Shown: positions 23,896 to 31,932 of the stretch, in pieces
How the letters are laid out: each line of letters opens with the position of its first letter
Position numbering within the stretch: position 1 is the stretch's first letter
Source: Ochrobactrum sp. RH2CCR150
GTDB lineage: Bacteria; Pseudomonadota; Alphaproteobacteria; Rhizobiales; Rhizobiaceae
Assembly: GCA_014138095.1 (NCBI GenBank)
Contig: JACGXE010000013.1
Coordinates: 1-64,000 of the forward strand
Direction of reading: 5' to 3'
Length of the DNA: 64,000 nt
Position numbers and translations under genes: made by a program
The notes under the pieces: generated by a model
Databases searched by the model: none
Told to the model about the DNA's origin: nothing
Seen by the model: the letters and a program-made list of their open reading frames with translations, nothing else

Positions 23896-24177
23896 ATGCC
23901 GCTGTTTAATGAAGCGAGCCGCATATATGGGCCTGAGGAAGTGGAGTTGATGCGCAGATGCTTCGCACAAGCAAATGAAAAGCTCGAGCAAGCTGAAAGC
24001 AAGTTTTCAGCTTCGAATTTGGCCTCGAGCATTGTCAGACTTTATCAAAGCGGGCTGCGCGATGAGACCTACATTGTTGACCTGGCGGCTGGCATAGCAA
24101 GCGCCAGGTTTCTGATGGAGGAAACCGACTTCAATTTCACCAATTCCAACGATCCTATGGAGGAGAACATCGAATGA
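23896..24177 (+). CDS. MPLFNEASRIY-family stress paralogue 3
   Basis: 93 residues opening MPLFNEASRIYGPEEVELMRRC, then NEKLEQAESKFSASNLASSI and VRLYQSGLRDETYIVDLAAG. GGAGGG precedes ATG 23896. The stop overlaps the next ATG (ATGA), so it is translationally coupled to a DUF982 gene, a tighter version of the 7680/8071 pair. A GGAAC-N16-CATT site at 23816-23840 may be a weak promoter. Function unknown. Confidence 0.75.
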   Translation: MPLFNEASRIYGPEEVELMRRCFAQANEKLEQAESKFSASNLASSIVRLYQSGLRDETYIVDLAAGIASARFLMEETDFNFTNSNDPMEENIE

Positions 24178-24431
24178 GTTGGGGTGAACCTGTTGACATT
24201 CAGCTTTATGGCGTTGGCAAATATCAAGCTGTCACGAGTACACCAATGGCTGCTGAATGCCTTTTGAACTATTGGCCAGAAGGCCAACACGGAGAGGAAT
24301 ATGAGGAGGCATTGCAAGCCGTTCTTGCCGATTTGGAAGGCAAGCCGAACACAGCACGCGCATCGTTCATTAGAGCGGCCCGGGTCGCAGGTTTGAATAT
24401 CCGTCCTAGTCAAACGTCGATACTAAACTGA
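24174..24431 (+). CDS. DUF982 family protein
   Basis: 85 residues: MSWGEPVDIQLYGVGKYQAV, then MAAECLLNYWPEGQHGEEYEEALQ and TARASFIRAARVAGLNI. It aligns well with the DUF982 gene at 8071 (shared W-P near residue 34, GxxYxxAL, A-F-I-xAA). Coupled to paralogue 3 by a 4-base overlap. Rhizobiales family of unknown function, likely cytoplasmic. Confidence 0.82.
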   Translation: MSWGEPVDIQLYGVGKYQAVTSTPMAAECLLNYWPEGQHGEEYEEALQAVLADLEGKPNTARASFIRAARVAGLNIRPSQTSILN

Positions 24432-24442
24432 TAAGAGTGGCA

Positions 24443-24628
24443 ATGGCTGATCGCAAGAAACGTCCCCGGTCCGATAGATTTCTCGTTCGAGAGAAACACG
24501 CGACCGATCCTGTTCCCACAGAACCAAAGGATCACCAGGCGAGACCGACTCATGAACAGTCGAATTCACCTGGGAGCGAGATAATAAAGGCTCCACAAGA
24601 GCCTTACCCGGATCGGTCCGAGAACTAA
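24443..24628 (+). CDS. Small basic disordered protein
   Basis: 61 residues from ATG 24443 with AAGAG 5 bases upstream, starting 12 bases after the DUF982 stop. It reads MADRKKRPRSDRFLVREKH and then Pro/Glu/Gln/Ser-rich text to the end. No fold signature. Probably the third gene of the paralogue 3/DUF982 operon. Family not recognised. Confidence 0.5.
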   Translation: MADRKKRPRSDRFLVREKHATDPVPTEPKDHQARPTHEQSNSPGSEIIKAPQEPYPDRSEN

Positions 24629-24755
24629 CCGGGGATTGCTCTTTGAGCCTTTGCGCGCCGTAGAGCGCTGTTGTTGCGCATTGATATGAAACGTGAGGTT
24701 TTTTGAGTTTCTTATTTCAGTCCAACTGACATCATACAATCAATGAAGGCTCCCA

Positions 24756-25055
24756 ATGAGCGAGCACTTGTTTGACAGGCCGGTTTTTGTCGAGAAAAGC
24801 AGCGATTTAGTGTTAGAAATTGTAGGCATTGAGGATGCCATCGACTTTCTTTTCGAATGGCCCGAAGAGGACCGCGACGTTATCTATCAGATGACGTGGA
24901 AGGCTTGCTGCGATGCCCATAACGGCTTGAAACCATCCAGCGTAGCAAGACACGCATTTGAAGGTTTCGTCAAAAGACGCAATATTCTTGAATCGCCCAA
25001 ACTGGATATGTCTTGGATGGCCGCAAATGACGGGGATGCCAAAATCCCTGCGTAA
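24756..25055 (+). CDS. DUF982 family protein, divergent copy
   Basis: 99 residues: FDRPVFVEKSSDLVLEIVGIEDAIDFLFEWPEEDR, then MTWKACCDAHNGLKPSSVARHAFEGFVKRRNIL. The W-P-E at the turn, the two-strand start and the final A-F-x-x-F-V-K helix place it in DUF982, more distant than the other two. ATG 24756 has AAGG upstream. A hairpin and a strong terminator follow (25141-25178). Confidence 0.75.
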   Translation: MSEHLFDRPVFVEKSSDLVLEIVGIEDAIDFLFEWPEEDRDVIYQMTWKACCDAHNGLKPSSVARHAFEGFVKRRNILESPKLDMSWMAANDGDAKIPA

Positions 25056-25140
25056 TCCCCCATTTGGTATAATGAACTAAACATATGGATCGGCCCATTC
25101 GCAATTCAATGCGAATTGAGAGGCCAGTTTGCATTGAAAC

Positions 25141-25178
25141 AGCCCCGGCGTCTTTGGGATGAGGGCCGGGGCTTTATT
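25141..25178 (+). terminator. Rho-independent terminator
   Basis: Perfect stem AGCCCCGGC (25141-25149) / GCCGGGGCT (25165-25173) followed by TTATT. Ends the DUF982 gene at 25055. Confidence 0.8.
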
Positions 25179-25336
25179 CTGGAGATGCACTCCTTATCGG
25201 AGATGAAGGTTTTAATTTCAAATGGACAGTGCGCGGTATGTGATCAGTTGTCCTTCGATTGGTTTTTCTCAATCTGATACGAAAGCCAGCGGCAAAACAT
25301 TCCAGGACTGCGTTGTAAAATGAAGTTCTGTTAAAC

Positions 25337-27445
25337 TTAGACAGCATTTTCACGCGCCCAGTATCGAAGTTCGCGGCAGCACTCAATAAAGCCTGAGATT
25401 GAGTTTACCGTTTCAAGGAGAACGAGGCCGTCATCGGTATTTGGGGTAATCCCCACTTTTTTCAGAAGCGGCGTAGCTCCGGTGGTGAATCCAATGAACT
25501 TACAATGCGCAAAGGCATCCGCGACAAATTCACGAGAGGATGCTTCGGACTTCAGCGCGATGGCTGCCTCTTCCGTCAAAACTAATGCAACCGCGTCAAA
25601 CAGCACAGACGGACCGCCATCAATCATGTGATCTGCAGCTATCCATTCACCAGCGGAGCTTTCAAAGCCTCCTACCATTGGCGCGATCAGTTCAACCGTC
25701 GCTCCTTCCTTGACTGCTGCGCCGTGGATTGCTTCGACAAACTCCATGTCGGTTCCCTTAGAGACGAGAATTCCGATCTTGCGTCCCTCGAAACTATGGA
25801 AACTATTTTGGATAATGCTCAATGCTGGAGAGGCGGACAAATCGTGACGAACCGGTACGACTGTTTCCGCTGGCTTTGGCATTTCGCGAATACCGAGATT
25901 GCCCGCCACTTCATTCGCCAACGCCAATTCGATATTCATAAGATGCGAAATCAGACGCTCTCGAATGGTTAGGGTTTCAACTTTCGATAGTTCAAAAGTC
26001 AATGCCTTGATGATATGCCGCTGCTCAACATCTGTCTGGCTTAAGTAGAACTGTCGCGCTTGACTATAGTGATCGTTAAAGCTCTCCGGGCGCAGGCGAA
26101 CTTTTTTCCCGTCCTCATGGGCTGCGAATGAGCGGAAGCCGTGCTCCGGATCGGGGCGTGGTCCTTCCCCCCAGGAGTTGGGTTGATAATTTGCTCGGTT
26201 GACAGGATTGCGCATCGCCATATGGCCGTCCTGCTGCAAATGCGCGAAGGGGCATTTAGGTGCATTTATTGGCAACTGGGTAAAGTTTGGCCCGCCAAGC
26301 CGCTTGAGCTGTGTATCCAGATAGGAAAAATTACGGCCCTGAAGAAGGGGATCGTTCGAGAAATCGATACCTGGTGGTACGTTTTGCGTCATAAAGGCGA
26401 CCTGTTCCGTTTCCGCAAAAAAATTATCAGGCATACGGTTGAGCACAAGCCTGCCGACAGGGATAGGTTCGAGAACTTCTTCAGGGATTAGCTTGGTAGG
26501 ATCGAGCACGTCGAACTCAAAACTATCGGCAAACTCCTGGTCGAAGAGTTGGACACACAACTCCCACTCCGGAAAATTATCGGTCTGAATGGCGGTCCAC
26601 AGGTCGCGCCGATGGAAGTCTGGATCGGCGCCATTGATTTTCACCGCCTCATTCCAGACCACCGACTGCGACCCGAGTTTAGGCTTCCATAGAAATTTGA
26701 CAAATGTCGACTGGTTATCGGTATTCAACAAACGGAAGGTATGCACCCCAAACCCTTCCATAAACCGAAAGGAGCGCGGAATAGCCCGATCTGACATGAT
26801 CCACATGACCATATGCATGGATTCGGGCGTCAGGCTAATGAAATCCCAAAAATTGTCATGAGCAGATTGCGCTTGAGGAAACCCGCGGTCAGGTTCTTCT
26901 TTGACAGCATGAATTATATCTGGAAAGCGTATCGCATCCTGGATAAAAAAAACGGGGATATTATTACCAACGAGATCCCAATTGCCTTCCTTTGTATAAA
27001 ATTTTACTGCGAAACCTCGGACGTCGCGCGCAAGATCAAATGATCCTTTTGACCCAGCGACAGTGGAAAAGCGCACAAATACTGGCGTTTTCTCGCCTAT
27101 TCGCTGGAATATATCGGCGCGCGTATAATCGGTTAGTGATTTTGTCGTTTCAAAATAACCATGCGCGCCATATCCTCTCGCGTGAACCACGCGTTCTGGA
27201 ATGCGCTCATGGTCGAAATGAAAGATTTTCTCCCGAAAGTGGAAATCTTCCATGAGCGCCGGGCCGGCGCCGCCAATTTTAAGAGTATTCAAATCGTCCG
27301 ATACCGGCGCACCTTGTGACGTTGTCATGACGGGGATATCGCCGGTTGCAAACTGGTGCATATCTCCCCCATCTCCCGAGACCAGCTTCTGGTCGTTCAA
27401 ACAGACCGAATTTCTGTCGGGCGTTGTTTTCTTGCTTTCAGTCAT
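25337..27445 (-). CDS. katE: Large-subunit catalase (KatE/HPII type)
   Basis: 702 residues, the long clade-2 catalase size. The catalase core has [12 protein letters not shown] with the distal His, [13 protein letters not shown] with the distal Asn, and [15 protein letters not shown] with the haem-ligand Tyr. After about residue 540 comes the extra flavodoxin-like DJ-1/PfpI-type domain ([20 protein letters not shown]). It destroys H2O2 in the cytoplasm and is typically a stationary/stress enzyme. The promoter at 27508-27532 is EcfG-type. GGAGATGAGAG precedes ATG 27445. Confidence 0.96.
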   Translation of the reverse strand: MTESKKTTPDRNSVCLNDQKLVSGDGGDMHQFATGDIPVMTTSQGAPVSDDLNTLKIGGAGPALMEDFHFREKIFHFDHERIPERVVHARGYGAHGYFETTKSLTDYTRADIFQRIGEKTPVFVRFSTVAGSKGSFDLARDVRGFAVKFYTKEGNWDLVGNNIPVFFIQDAIRFPDIIHAVKEEPDRGFPQAQSAHDNFWDFISLTPESMHMVMWIMSDRAIPRSFRFMEGFGVHTFRLLNTDNQSTFVKFLWKPKLGSQSVVWNEAVKINGADPDFHRRDLWTAIQTDNFPEWELCVQLFDQEFADSFEFDVLDPTKLIPEEVLEPIPVGRLVLNRMPDNFFAETEQVAFMTQNVPPGIDFSNDPLLQGRNFSYLDTQLKRLGGPNFTQLPINAPKCPFAHLQQDGHMAMRNPVNRANYQPNSWGEGPRPDPEHGFRSFAAHEDGKKVRLRPESFNDHYSQARQFYLSQTDVEQRHIIKALTFELSKVETLTIRERLISHLMNIELALANEVAGNLGIREMPKPAETVVPVRHDLSASPALSIIQNSFHSFEGRKIGILVSKGTDMEFVEAIHGAAVKEGATVELIAPMVGGFESSAGEWIAADHMIDGGPSVLFDAVALVLTEEAAIALKSEASSREFVADAFAHCKFIGFTTGATPLLKKVGITPNTDDGLVLLETVNSISGFIECCRELRYWARENAV

Positions 27446-27507
27446 CTCTCATCTCCCCATTGTTTCTTGTTCGAAAGCCGCTTCAACGCGGCATGAGTTC
27501 GAGTCCT

Positions 27508-27532
27508 AACAATGGGAGAGAGGGTTTGTTCC
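27508..27532 (-). promoter_or_regulatory. EcfG-type promoter for katE
   Basis: Minus strand GGAAC (27532-27528), 16 bases, TGTT (27511-27508), 62 bases before ATG 27445. Confidence 0.68.
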
Positions 27533-27617
27533 TAGAATTTATACCTGGGAGTGGCCTCTTTTGAACTCTTCAAAGAATACGTGAGAGCTGTTTATCAAGA
27601 TCGAACGACAATCAGGA

Positions 27618-28208
27618 TCAAGAACTATTTTCAGCCACCAACTTCGCCCGCTGTTTCGGGCGACTGGTGAATTTTGATCCACTCAGCCAGAACCGCCAAT
27701 GTAGTTCCGTCGCTCTGCTGACGCCAACGCGGGGCCCACTCTTGACTAAGCATTTCTCCTCGCAGGGCAGAAGTACAAATGGGGGCGCATCAAGCGAAAC
27801 ACCATCCAGATTGCCGCAAATTCCCAACGCCTGAGCAAGTTTCGCCGGACCGGAACACAGTCGCGTCATGTCGGTTGTTCGGCGCCTTTCCTGCATCCGG
27901 TGGATGCCTTGTCGTGGTTCGATAGCGCGCAGAAGAACGGCGGAGGCATCAGCGCACACAACGTTCATACACCAATGTAAACCGTAAATCCGATAGACAT
28001 AGGCCACGGCTGGTTCTCCGAACATAGAGGCATTTCTGCGATTGCGGCCAAGGAAACTATGAGATGCCGGGTCGGTTCTTAAATAAGCTTCGGTTTCTAC
28101 GATCACGCCGCCAGTGTCTTCGACACAAAACGTCCAACCAATGAGCTCCGGCGCGACATCGAAAGCGGCTCGGTCAAAAAATTCGCTTAGGTTGTTAATA
28201 CTGGTCAT
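27618..28208 (-). CDS. DNA-3-methyladenine glycosylase (AAG/MPG family)
   Basis: 196 residues from ATG 28208; ATG 28241 is a possible earlier start. It reads FDRAAFDVAPELIGW, then VIVETEAYLRTDPASHSF (catalytic Glu in ETEAY), GEPAVAYVYRIYGLHWCMNVV and VLLRAIEPRQG, the defining AAG motifs. It excises alkylated purines such as 3-methyladenine and hypoxanthine to begin base excision repair. It fits the DNA-repair theme. No EcfG site is visible directly upstream. Confidence 0.92.
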   Translation of the reverse strand: MTSINNLSEFFDRAAFDVAPELIGWTFCVEDTGGVIVETEAYLRTDPASHSFLGRNRRNASMFGEPAVAYVYRIYGLHWCMNVVCADASAVLLRAIEPRQGIHRMQERRRTTDMTRLCSGPAKLAQALGICGNLDGVSLDAPPFVLLPCEEKCLVKSGPRVGVSRATELHWRFWLSGSKFTSRPKQRAKLVAENSS

Positions 28209-28370
28209 GAGGGGCACTTTCCGCCTCGCTGTCAATTTCATTATCGAAAATATAAGCGCTCGCCCATTTCCCGCTTCAATATAGATCTCCTTCGAGAAAA
28301 AAGTAACCAAAGCAATAAATTCTATACTCGGACGGCGCCACAGGATAATGACTATAAAAATTATATTCAG

Positions 28371-28661
28371 TTAAGTATTGTCAACAACCGGGATCGGAGA
28401 TGCATTAGAACTTGCGGCATCGGAACTTTGCGGATGACGCCCTGCGAATTTCTTACGAGAGAGCAGCGCTGATAGTTCGACAATATAGTTATAGTCTCTC
28501 AATCCACTATCATACAAAAGCAGGATGGTTGACGCCAAATCCCGTCCCGAGTACGCATGATTAGTCTCTTCAAGAACAATCGACGCCAATGCATAACAAC
28601 GCCGCATGAAGTCGACTTCAATCTGGCTGTAAATACGGCTCGCTTCGTGGAATAATGGCAT
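28371..28661 (-). CDS. MPLFNEASRIY-family stress paralogue 4
   Basis: 96 residues opening MPLFHEASRIYSQIEVDFMRRC, then SIVLEETNHAYSGRDLASTI and LLYDSGLRDYNYIVELSALLSRKKF, and a Ser/Pro tail. Same family as 7680, 8969 and 23896, but on the minus strand. GGGAGG precedes its ATG. No clear EcfG site upstream. Not followed by DUF982. Confidence 0.75.
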   Translation of the reverse strand: MPLFHEASRIYSQIEVDFMRRCYALASIVLEETNHAYSGRDLASTILLLYDSGLRDYNYIVELSALLSRKKFAGRHPQSSDAASSNASPIPVVDNT

Positions 28662-28730
28662 ATTTGCCTCCCATGAAAAGCGAGTATGCGCTCAATTCTC
28701 CGCTTGATGTAAATTGGTCTGCTAACGTAC

Positions 28731-28928
28731 GAAGTTCAGTTTCTCTTTCCTGCAACCGCGCATGCCGATGAGGTTCAGAAACTCTCCACAACAGCTGTCT
28801 CAAGTATAAGATACGAGACATTGTGCATAAAAATTCGCGATCGGAATGGTCTGGAAAATTTTGCCGGTGATGCGTATGGCAAAGAGGAATATCGCCGTCT
28901 TTTTGAACTGAGCGATCATATCGATTAA
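28731..28928 (+). pseudogene. Protein-like frame without a start codon
   Basis: 66 codons read as convincing protein (VQFLFPATAHADEVQ, RYETLCIKIRDRNGLENF, KEEYRRLFELSDHID) to TAA at 28926-28928, overlapping the 3' end of the converging Crp gene. In frame there is no ATG, GTG or suitable TTG; a stop lies at about 28710. An ATG at 28673 is one frame off. It may be a gene that lost its start, or one with a frameshift. Family not recognised. Confidence 0.3.
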
Positions 28929-29653
28929 GAGTCAACGCTGTTAAATCTGCTCATAAGGCGGGAATACTCTTTTTCTGGCCATCCATAAGCATCTTGCGCG
29001 TAAAGCTCCAGTCCTCGGCGGTTGCGAATGATGACCGCACCACGTACCGACCTGATGTGTCCCATTCCCTCAAGGATATGAAGTGAAGTCGTGACGCTGG
29101 GGCGGCGCACACCCAGCATAATAGATAAAAACTCATGCGTGAGAGCGATTTCGCTGCCAGATATTCGGTCGCCGCACATCAAGAGCCATCGCGCGAGCCG
29201 TTGAGGTACGTCATGGATTGCGTTCGATGCAGCTGTATAGGCCAGTTGAACTGAAAATGCTTCAATTGACCGGATCATTATGTTGGAGAAATTTCGACTT
29301 CGCGCCATCCAGTGGCGAAATCTATCATAAGGCATCTCAAATGCCTGTCCGGCAACCTGCATCAAGACATCATAAGAACTTGTTTCTACACCCGCAATCG
29401 CTGAGGTTGGAACGTAGCCGTCAAATCCGAAAACACCCGCTTCAGCGCGGTGTCCCTGTTCAGTCTGAATAATGACAGAACCGATCCCTGAGCATAGAAA
29501 GTAAACCTTGGTAATGTCCCCGCCCTTCTTCGCTAGCACTGTTTTGCAGGGAAGCTCGACAAATTTCGTTTCACGAATAATGGCCGCATAATCGTCCGGG
29601 GGAAGCAATGCCAGCAGTTTGTTGGGCATATCATTTTGCTTTGGAATTGACAT
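28925..29653 (-). CDS. Crp/Fnr-family regulator
   Basis: 242 residues. N-terminal cyclic-nucleotide-binding-like barrel (LLPPDDYAAIIRETKFVELP, then VYFLCSGIGSVII, GVFGFDGYVP). A long dimer helix leads to a helix-turn-helix: ALTHEFLSIMLGVRRPSVTTSL. It lacks the Cys cluster of Fnr and the usual cAMP-binding Arg-Ser pair, so the ligand is unknown; rhizobial proteins like this are common. Its promoter at 29685-29709 is EcfG-type, so it may pass the stress signal on to other genes. Confidence 0.88.
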   Translation of the reverse strand: MSIPKQNDMPNKLLALLPPDDYAAIIRETKFVELPCKTVLAKKGGDITKVYFLCSGIGSVIIQTEQGHRAEAGVFGFDGYVPTSAIAGVETSSYDVLMQVAGQAFEMPYDRFRHWMARSRNFSNIMIRSIEAFSVQLAYTAASNAIHDVPQRLARWLLMCGDRISGSEIALTHEFLSIMLGVRRPSVTTSLHILEGMGHIRSVRGAVIIRNRRGLELYAQDAYGWPEKEYSRLMSRFNSVDS

Positions 29654-29684
29654 TTGCTCACCTTGGTTGCTTCCCTACGAGGAA

Positions 29685-29709
29685 AACAACCCGACAAAGC
29701 CTTGGTTCC
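29685..29709 (-). promoter_or_regulatory. EcfG-type promoter
   Basis: Minus strand GGAAC (29709-29705), 16 bases, TGTT (29688-29685), 31 bases before the Crp/Fnr start. Confidence 0.65.
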
Positions 29710-29795
29710 AATGGTTGGCAAAATTCGACGCGGGATACGGCATGCCCTCTTTGTCATTTATCAGAATAAGGCTCTGATTCAGTCAGATATCACTA

Positions 29796-30275
29796 TCAGC
29801 TTGAATTCTTGTCGCCTAAGAGCTGATGTCGAGCCCTGTTTAGCCTGCTTTTAATTGTTCCTATGGTGCAGCCCGCCTCAATAGCCGCATCTTCATAGCT
29901 CAATCCATTCAAGATAACGAGCTTAATGACGTCTTGATGTTGTTGGGAAAGCCTAACAATAGAGCGTCCGACATCCTGCAATTCCATTGCCCACTCCTGC
30001 GACGGACCAATGGTAGGTCCTTCCCACTCCTGTACTGGAACCTCGCGCCGCGCTCTTCTGATTTTGCTGCAAAAAGTGTTCTTCATAATAGTGAACAGCC
30101 AAGACTTAAGCGTGCCAAAAGGGACGTATTTATCTTGGCTTCTGAGCGCTTTGAACAGTGTTTCCTGAACCAGGTCGTCCGCATCTGTGGGTTGCCGACA
30201 CATTGTTTTCGCAAAACTATGAAGTGCTGGAAGAAGCTGCAACAATTCGGATTCGAAATCGTTATTGGTTGACAT
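29796..30275 (-). CDS. EcfG/ECF15-like sigma factor, second copy
   Basis: 159 residues. Region 2: LLPALHSFAKTMCRQPTDADDLVQETLFKAL and GTLKSWLFTIMKNTF; region 4: IVRLSQQHQDVIKLVILNGLSYEDAAIEAGCTIGTIKSRLNRARHQLL read in pieces. It is similar to the factor at 13913, including the LKSWLFTIM(R/K)NTFC stretch. AGGAGG precedes its ATG. The palindrome at 30346-30359 lies upstream. No anti-sigma gene is adjacent. Likely an accessory general-stress sigma factor. Confidence 0.85.
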   Translation of the reverse strand: MSTNNDFESELLQLLPALHSFAKTMCRQPTDADDLVQETLFKALRSQDKYVPFGTLKSWLFTIMKNTFCSKIRRARREVPVQEWEGPTIGPSQEWAMELQDVGRSIVRLSQQHQDVIKLVILNGLSYEDAAIEAGCTIGTIKSRLNRARHQLLGDKNSS

Positions 30276-30345
30276 GATTTATCCTCCTGTCCGCCCATCC
30301 TATAAGGCTCTCGATGCCGCATTGGTTCCCAAACAAAAAAGCTTG

Positions 30346-30359
30346 GTACGGTATCGTAC
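30346..30359. promoter_or_regulatory. GTACG-N4-CGTAC inverted repeat
   Basis: GTACG GTAT CGTAC, 70 bases upstream of the sigma factor start. Same arms as 7528-7541. Confidence 0.45.
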
Positions 30360-30576
30360 GAAGCTCTTACACATTGCTCACATTAAAGCGTTTGAACCGT
30401 CAGTATCAAACCGTACATCGATAACAGGCATGAGGAATTATTCTAGGACTTCAAAATATTCCCCGATACCGCAGCTCTTTTAATTGTATATTTATTTAAA
30501 TCCGTCGTGGTGATGATATCATGAGACATATGGATAATCGTCAATACTTACAGCCTATTTTCGCAGGAGATCGTTC

Positions 30577-31806
30577 ATGCCCGATCATGATGCCGCAACT
30601 CGAAAGGACGACCTTCGAACAGGCATTCCCTTCTGGATAAAAACACCCAATTCCACCGTTCAAGCAGAAACCTATCTTCCTCGTAGGGCTTTTGACGTAA
30701 TAGTCGTCGGAGCAGGTATCTCCGGAGCACTGACGGCAGAAGCGTTGACGCGCAGGGGAAAAAGCGTGTTGATCGTTGATCGGCGCCCTCCGGCACGCGG
30801 CTCGACATCAGCGTCGACAGCAATGATCCAACATGAGATCGACGTCCCCCTGAGCCGACTAAGCCGGAAAATTGGTGAGAACGAAGCTAATGCTGCCTGG
30901 TTACGGTCAGCGCAGGCCGTCCGCGACCTGATTGATTTGTCCGGCGTACTCGGGCTCAATTGCCAAATGCGTGCAAAGTCAGCGCTTTACCTTGCTGGCG
31001 ATGAGATGGGAGAGAAAGCGCTTGCCAATGAGGCCGCTGCGCGCAACAAAATTGGTATCAGCGCCAGTTATCTCAGTCACAAAGTCCTCGTAGAGCGCAT
31101 TGGATTGAACCGCCCCGGCGCAATTTTGTCGAACATCTCTGCATCAGCTAATCCCGCGCAACTTACCGCTGGGTTGTTACACACGGTTCTAACCCGCAAT
31201 GCCCAGATCGTTTCGCCCGTCGAGATTACGGATATGGCAGAGTTGCCTTCAGGCGTAGCCTTGGCAACTCGTCGAGGCGAAGTTCTGGTTGCTGAACATG
31301 CAGTATTTTGCACCGGCTACGAATATCTGCCTCAAATGGAGGCGAAATCGCACAGTATCACATCGACCTGGGCGTTGGCTTCAAAGCCCTTGCGAAACGC
31401 GCCACCTTGGTTACGAGATATGCTCGTCTGGGAAGCTGCAGATCCTTATCTTTATCTCAGAACCGATGAGTTTGGACGTATTATCGCCGGTGGCGAAGAC
31501 GAACAGGCACAAAATAGCAATGAGGATTCGAAGAAACTCGCAGATAAAGCGGCAATCATCATTCGTAAGTTGGAAGACCTCATCGGAGTGACGATTGATA
31601 AGCCCGACTATGTCTGGTCAGCTCCATTCGGTGTCACCAAGGATGGCCTGCCGATCATCGACCGTGTTCCCGGATACAAGCGCATTTTTACCGCTCTGGG
31701 CTTCGGCGGCAACGGAATTACCTTCGCAATGATTGCAGCCCAAAATATCACAGCCGCCATATCGGGCGAGCCAGTTCCTGATGCAGAACTTTTCCGATAT
31801 CGCTGA
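30577..31806 (+). CDS. FAD-dependent oxidoreductase (DAO family)
   Basis: 409 residues. The FAD-binding Rossmann motif FDVIVVGAGISGALTAEAL lies near residue 40, with the ribose-contact IVDRRPP after it. Glycine-rich closing motif RIFTALGFGGNGITFAMIAA near the C-terminus is typical of D-amino-acid/glycine oxidase-like proteins. Substrate unknown; an amine or amino acid is likely. It stands alone, with a divergent sigma gene to the left and a converging kinase to the right. No EcfG site. Confidence 0.88.
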   Translation: MPDHDAATRKDDLRTGIPFWIKTPNSTVQAETYLPRRAFDVIVVGAGISGALTAEALTRRGKSVLIVDRRPPARGSTSASTAMIQHEIDVPLSRLSRKIGENEANAAWLRSAQAVRDLIDLSGVLGLNCQMRAKSALYLAGDEMGEKALANEAAARNKIGISASYLSHKVLVERIGLNRPGAILSNISASANPAQLTAGLLHTVLTRNAQIVSPVEITDMAELPSGVALATRRGEVLVAEHAVFCTGYEYLPQMEAKSHSITSTWALASKPLRNAPPWLRDMLVWEAADPYLYLRTDEFGRIIAGGEDEQAQNSNEDSKKLADKAAIIIRKLEDLIGVTIDKPDYVWSAPFGVTKDGLPIIDRVPGYKRIFTALGFGGNGITFAMIAAQNITAAISGEPVPDAELFRYR

Positions 31807-31932
31807 ACCATAAATCAAGCGATGATACAGACTAGGAGCCATTCACATCTGGACCGATGGAAATTGAAGCCGGTTGCGCCTTACGTGTTGATTTGCTTGA
31901 TTGTCCGCCAAGGATGGCCATGGAAGCACACC

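Noticed and set aside
28618..28935. 105-codon minus-strand frame over paralogue 4 start
   Set aside because: It overlaps two supported genes and has no ribosome site; the competing plus-strand frame is more protein-like.
30305..30329. GTTCC at 30325-30329 as an EcfG promoter for the sigma gene
   Set aside because: No NGTT-type partner at 16 or 17 bases, so it does not fit the pattern.
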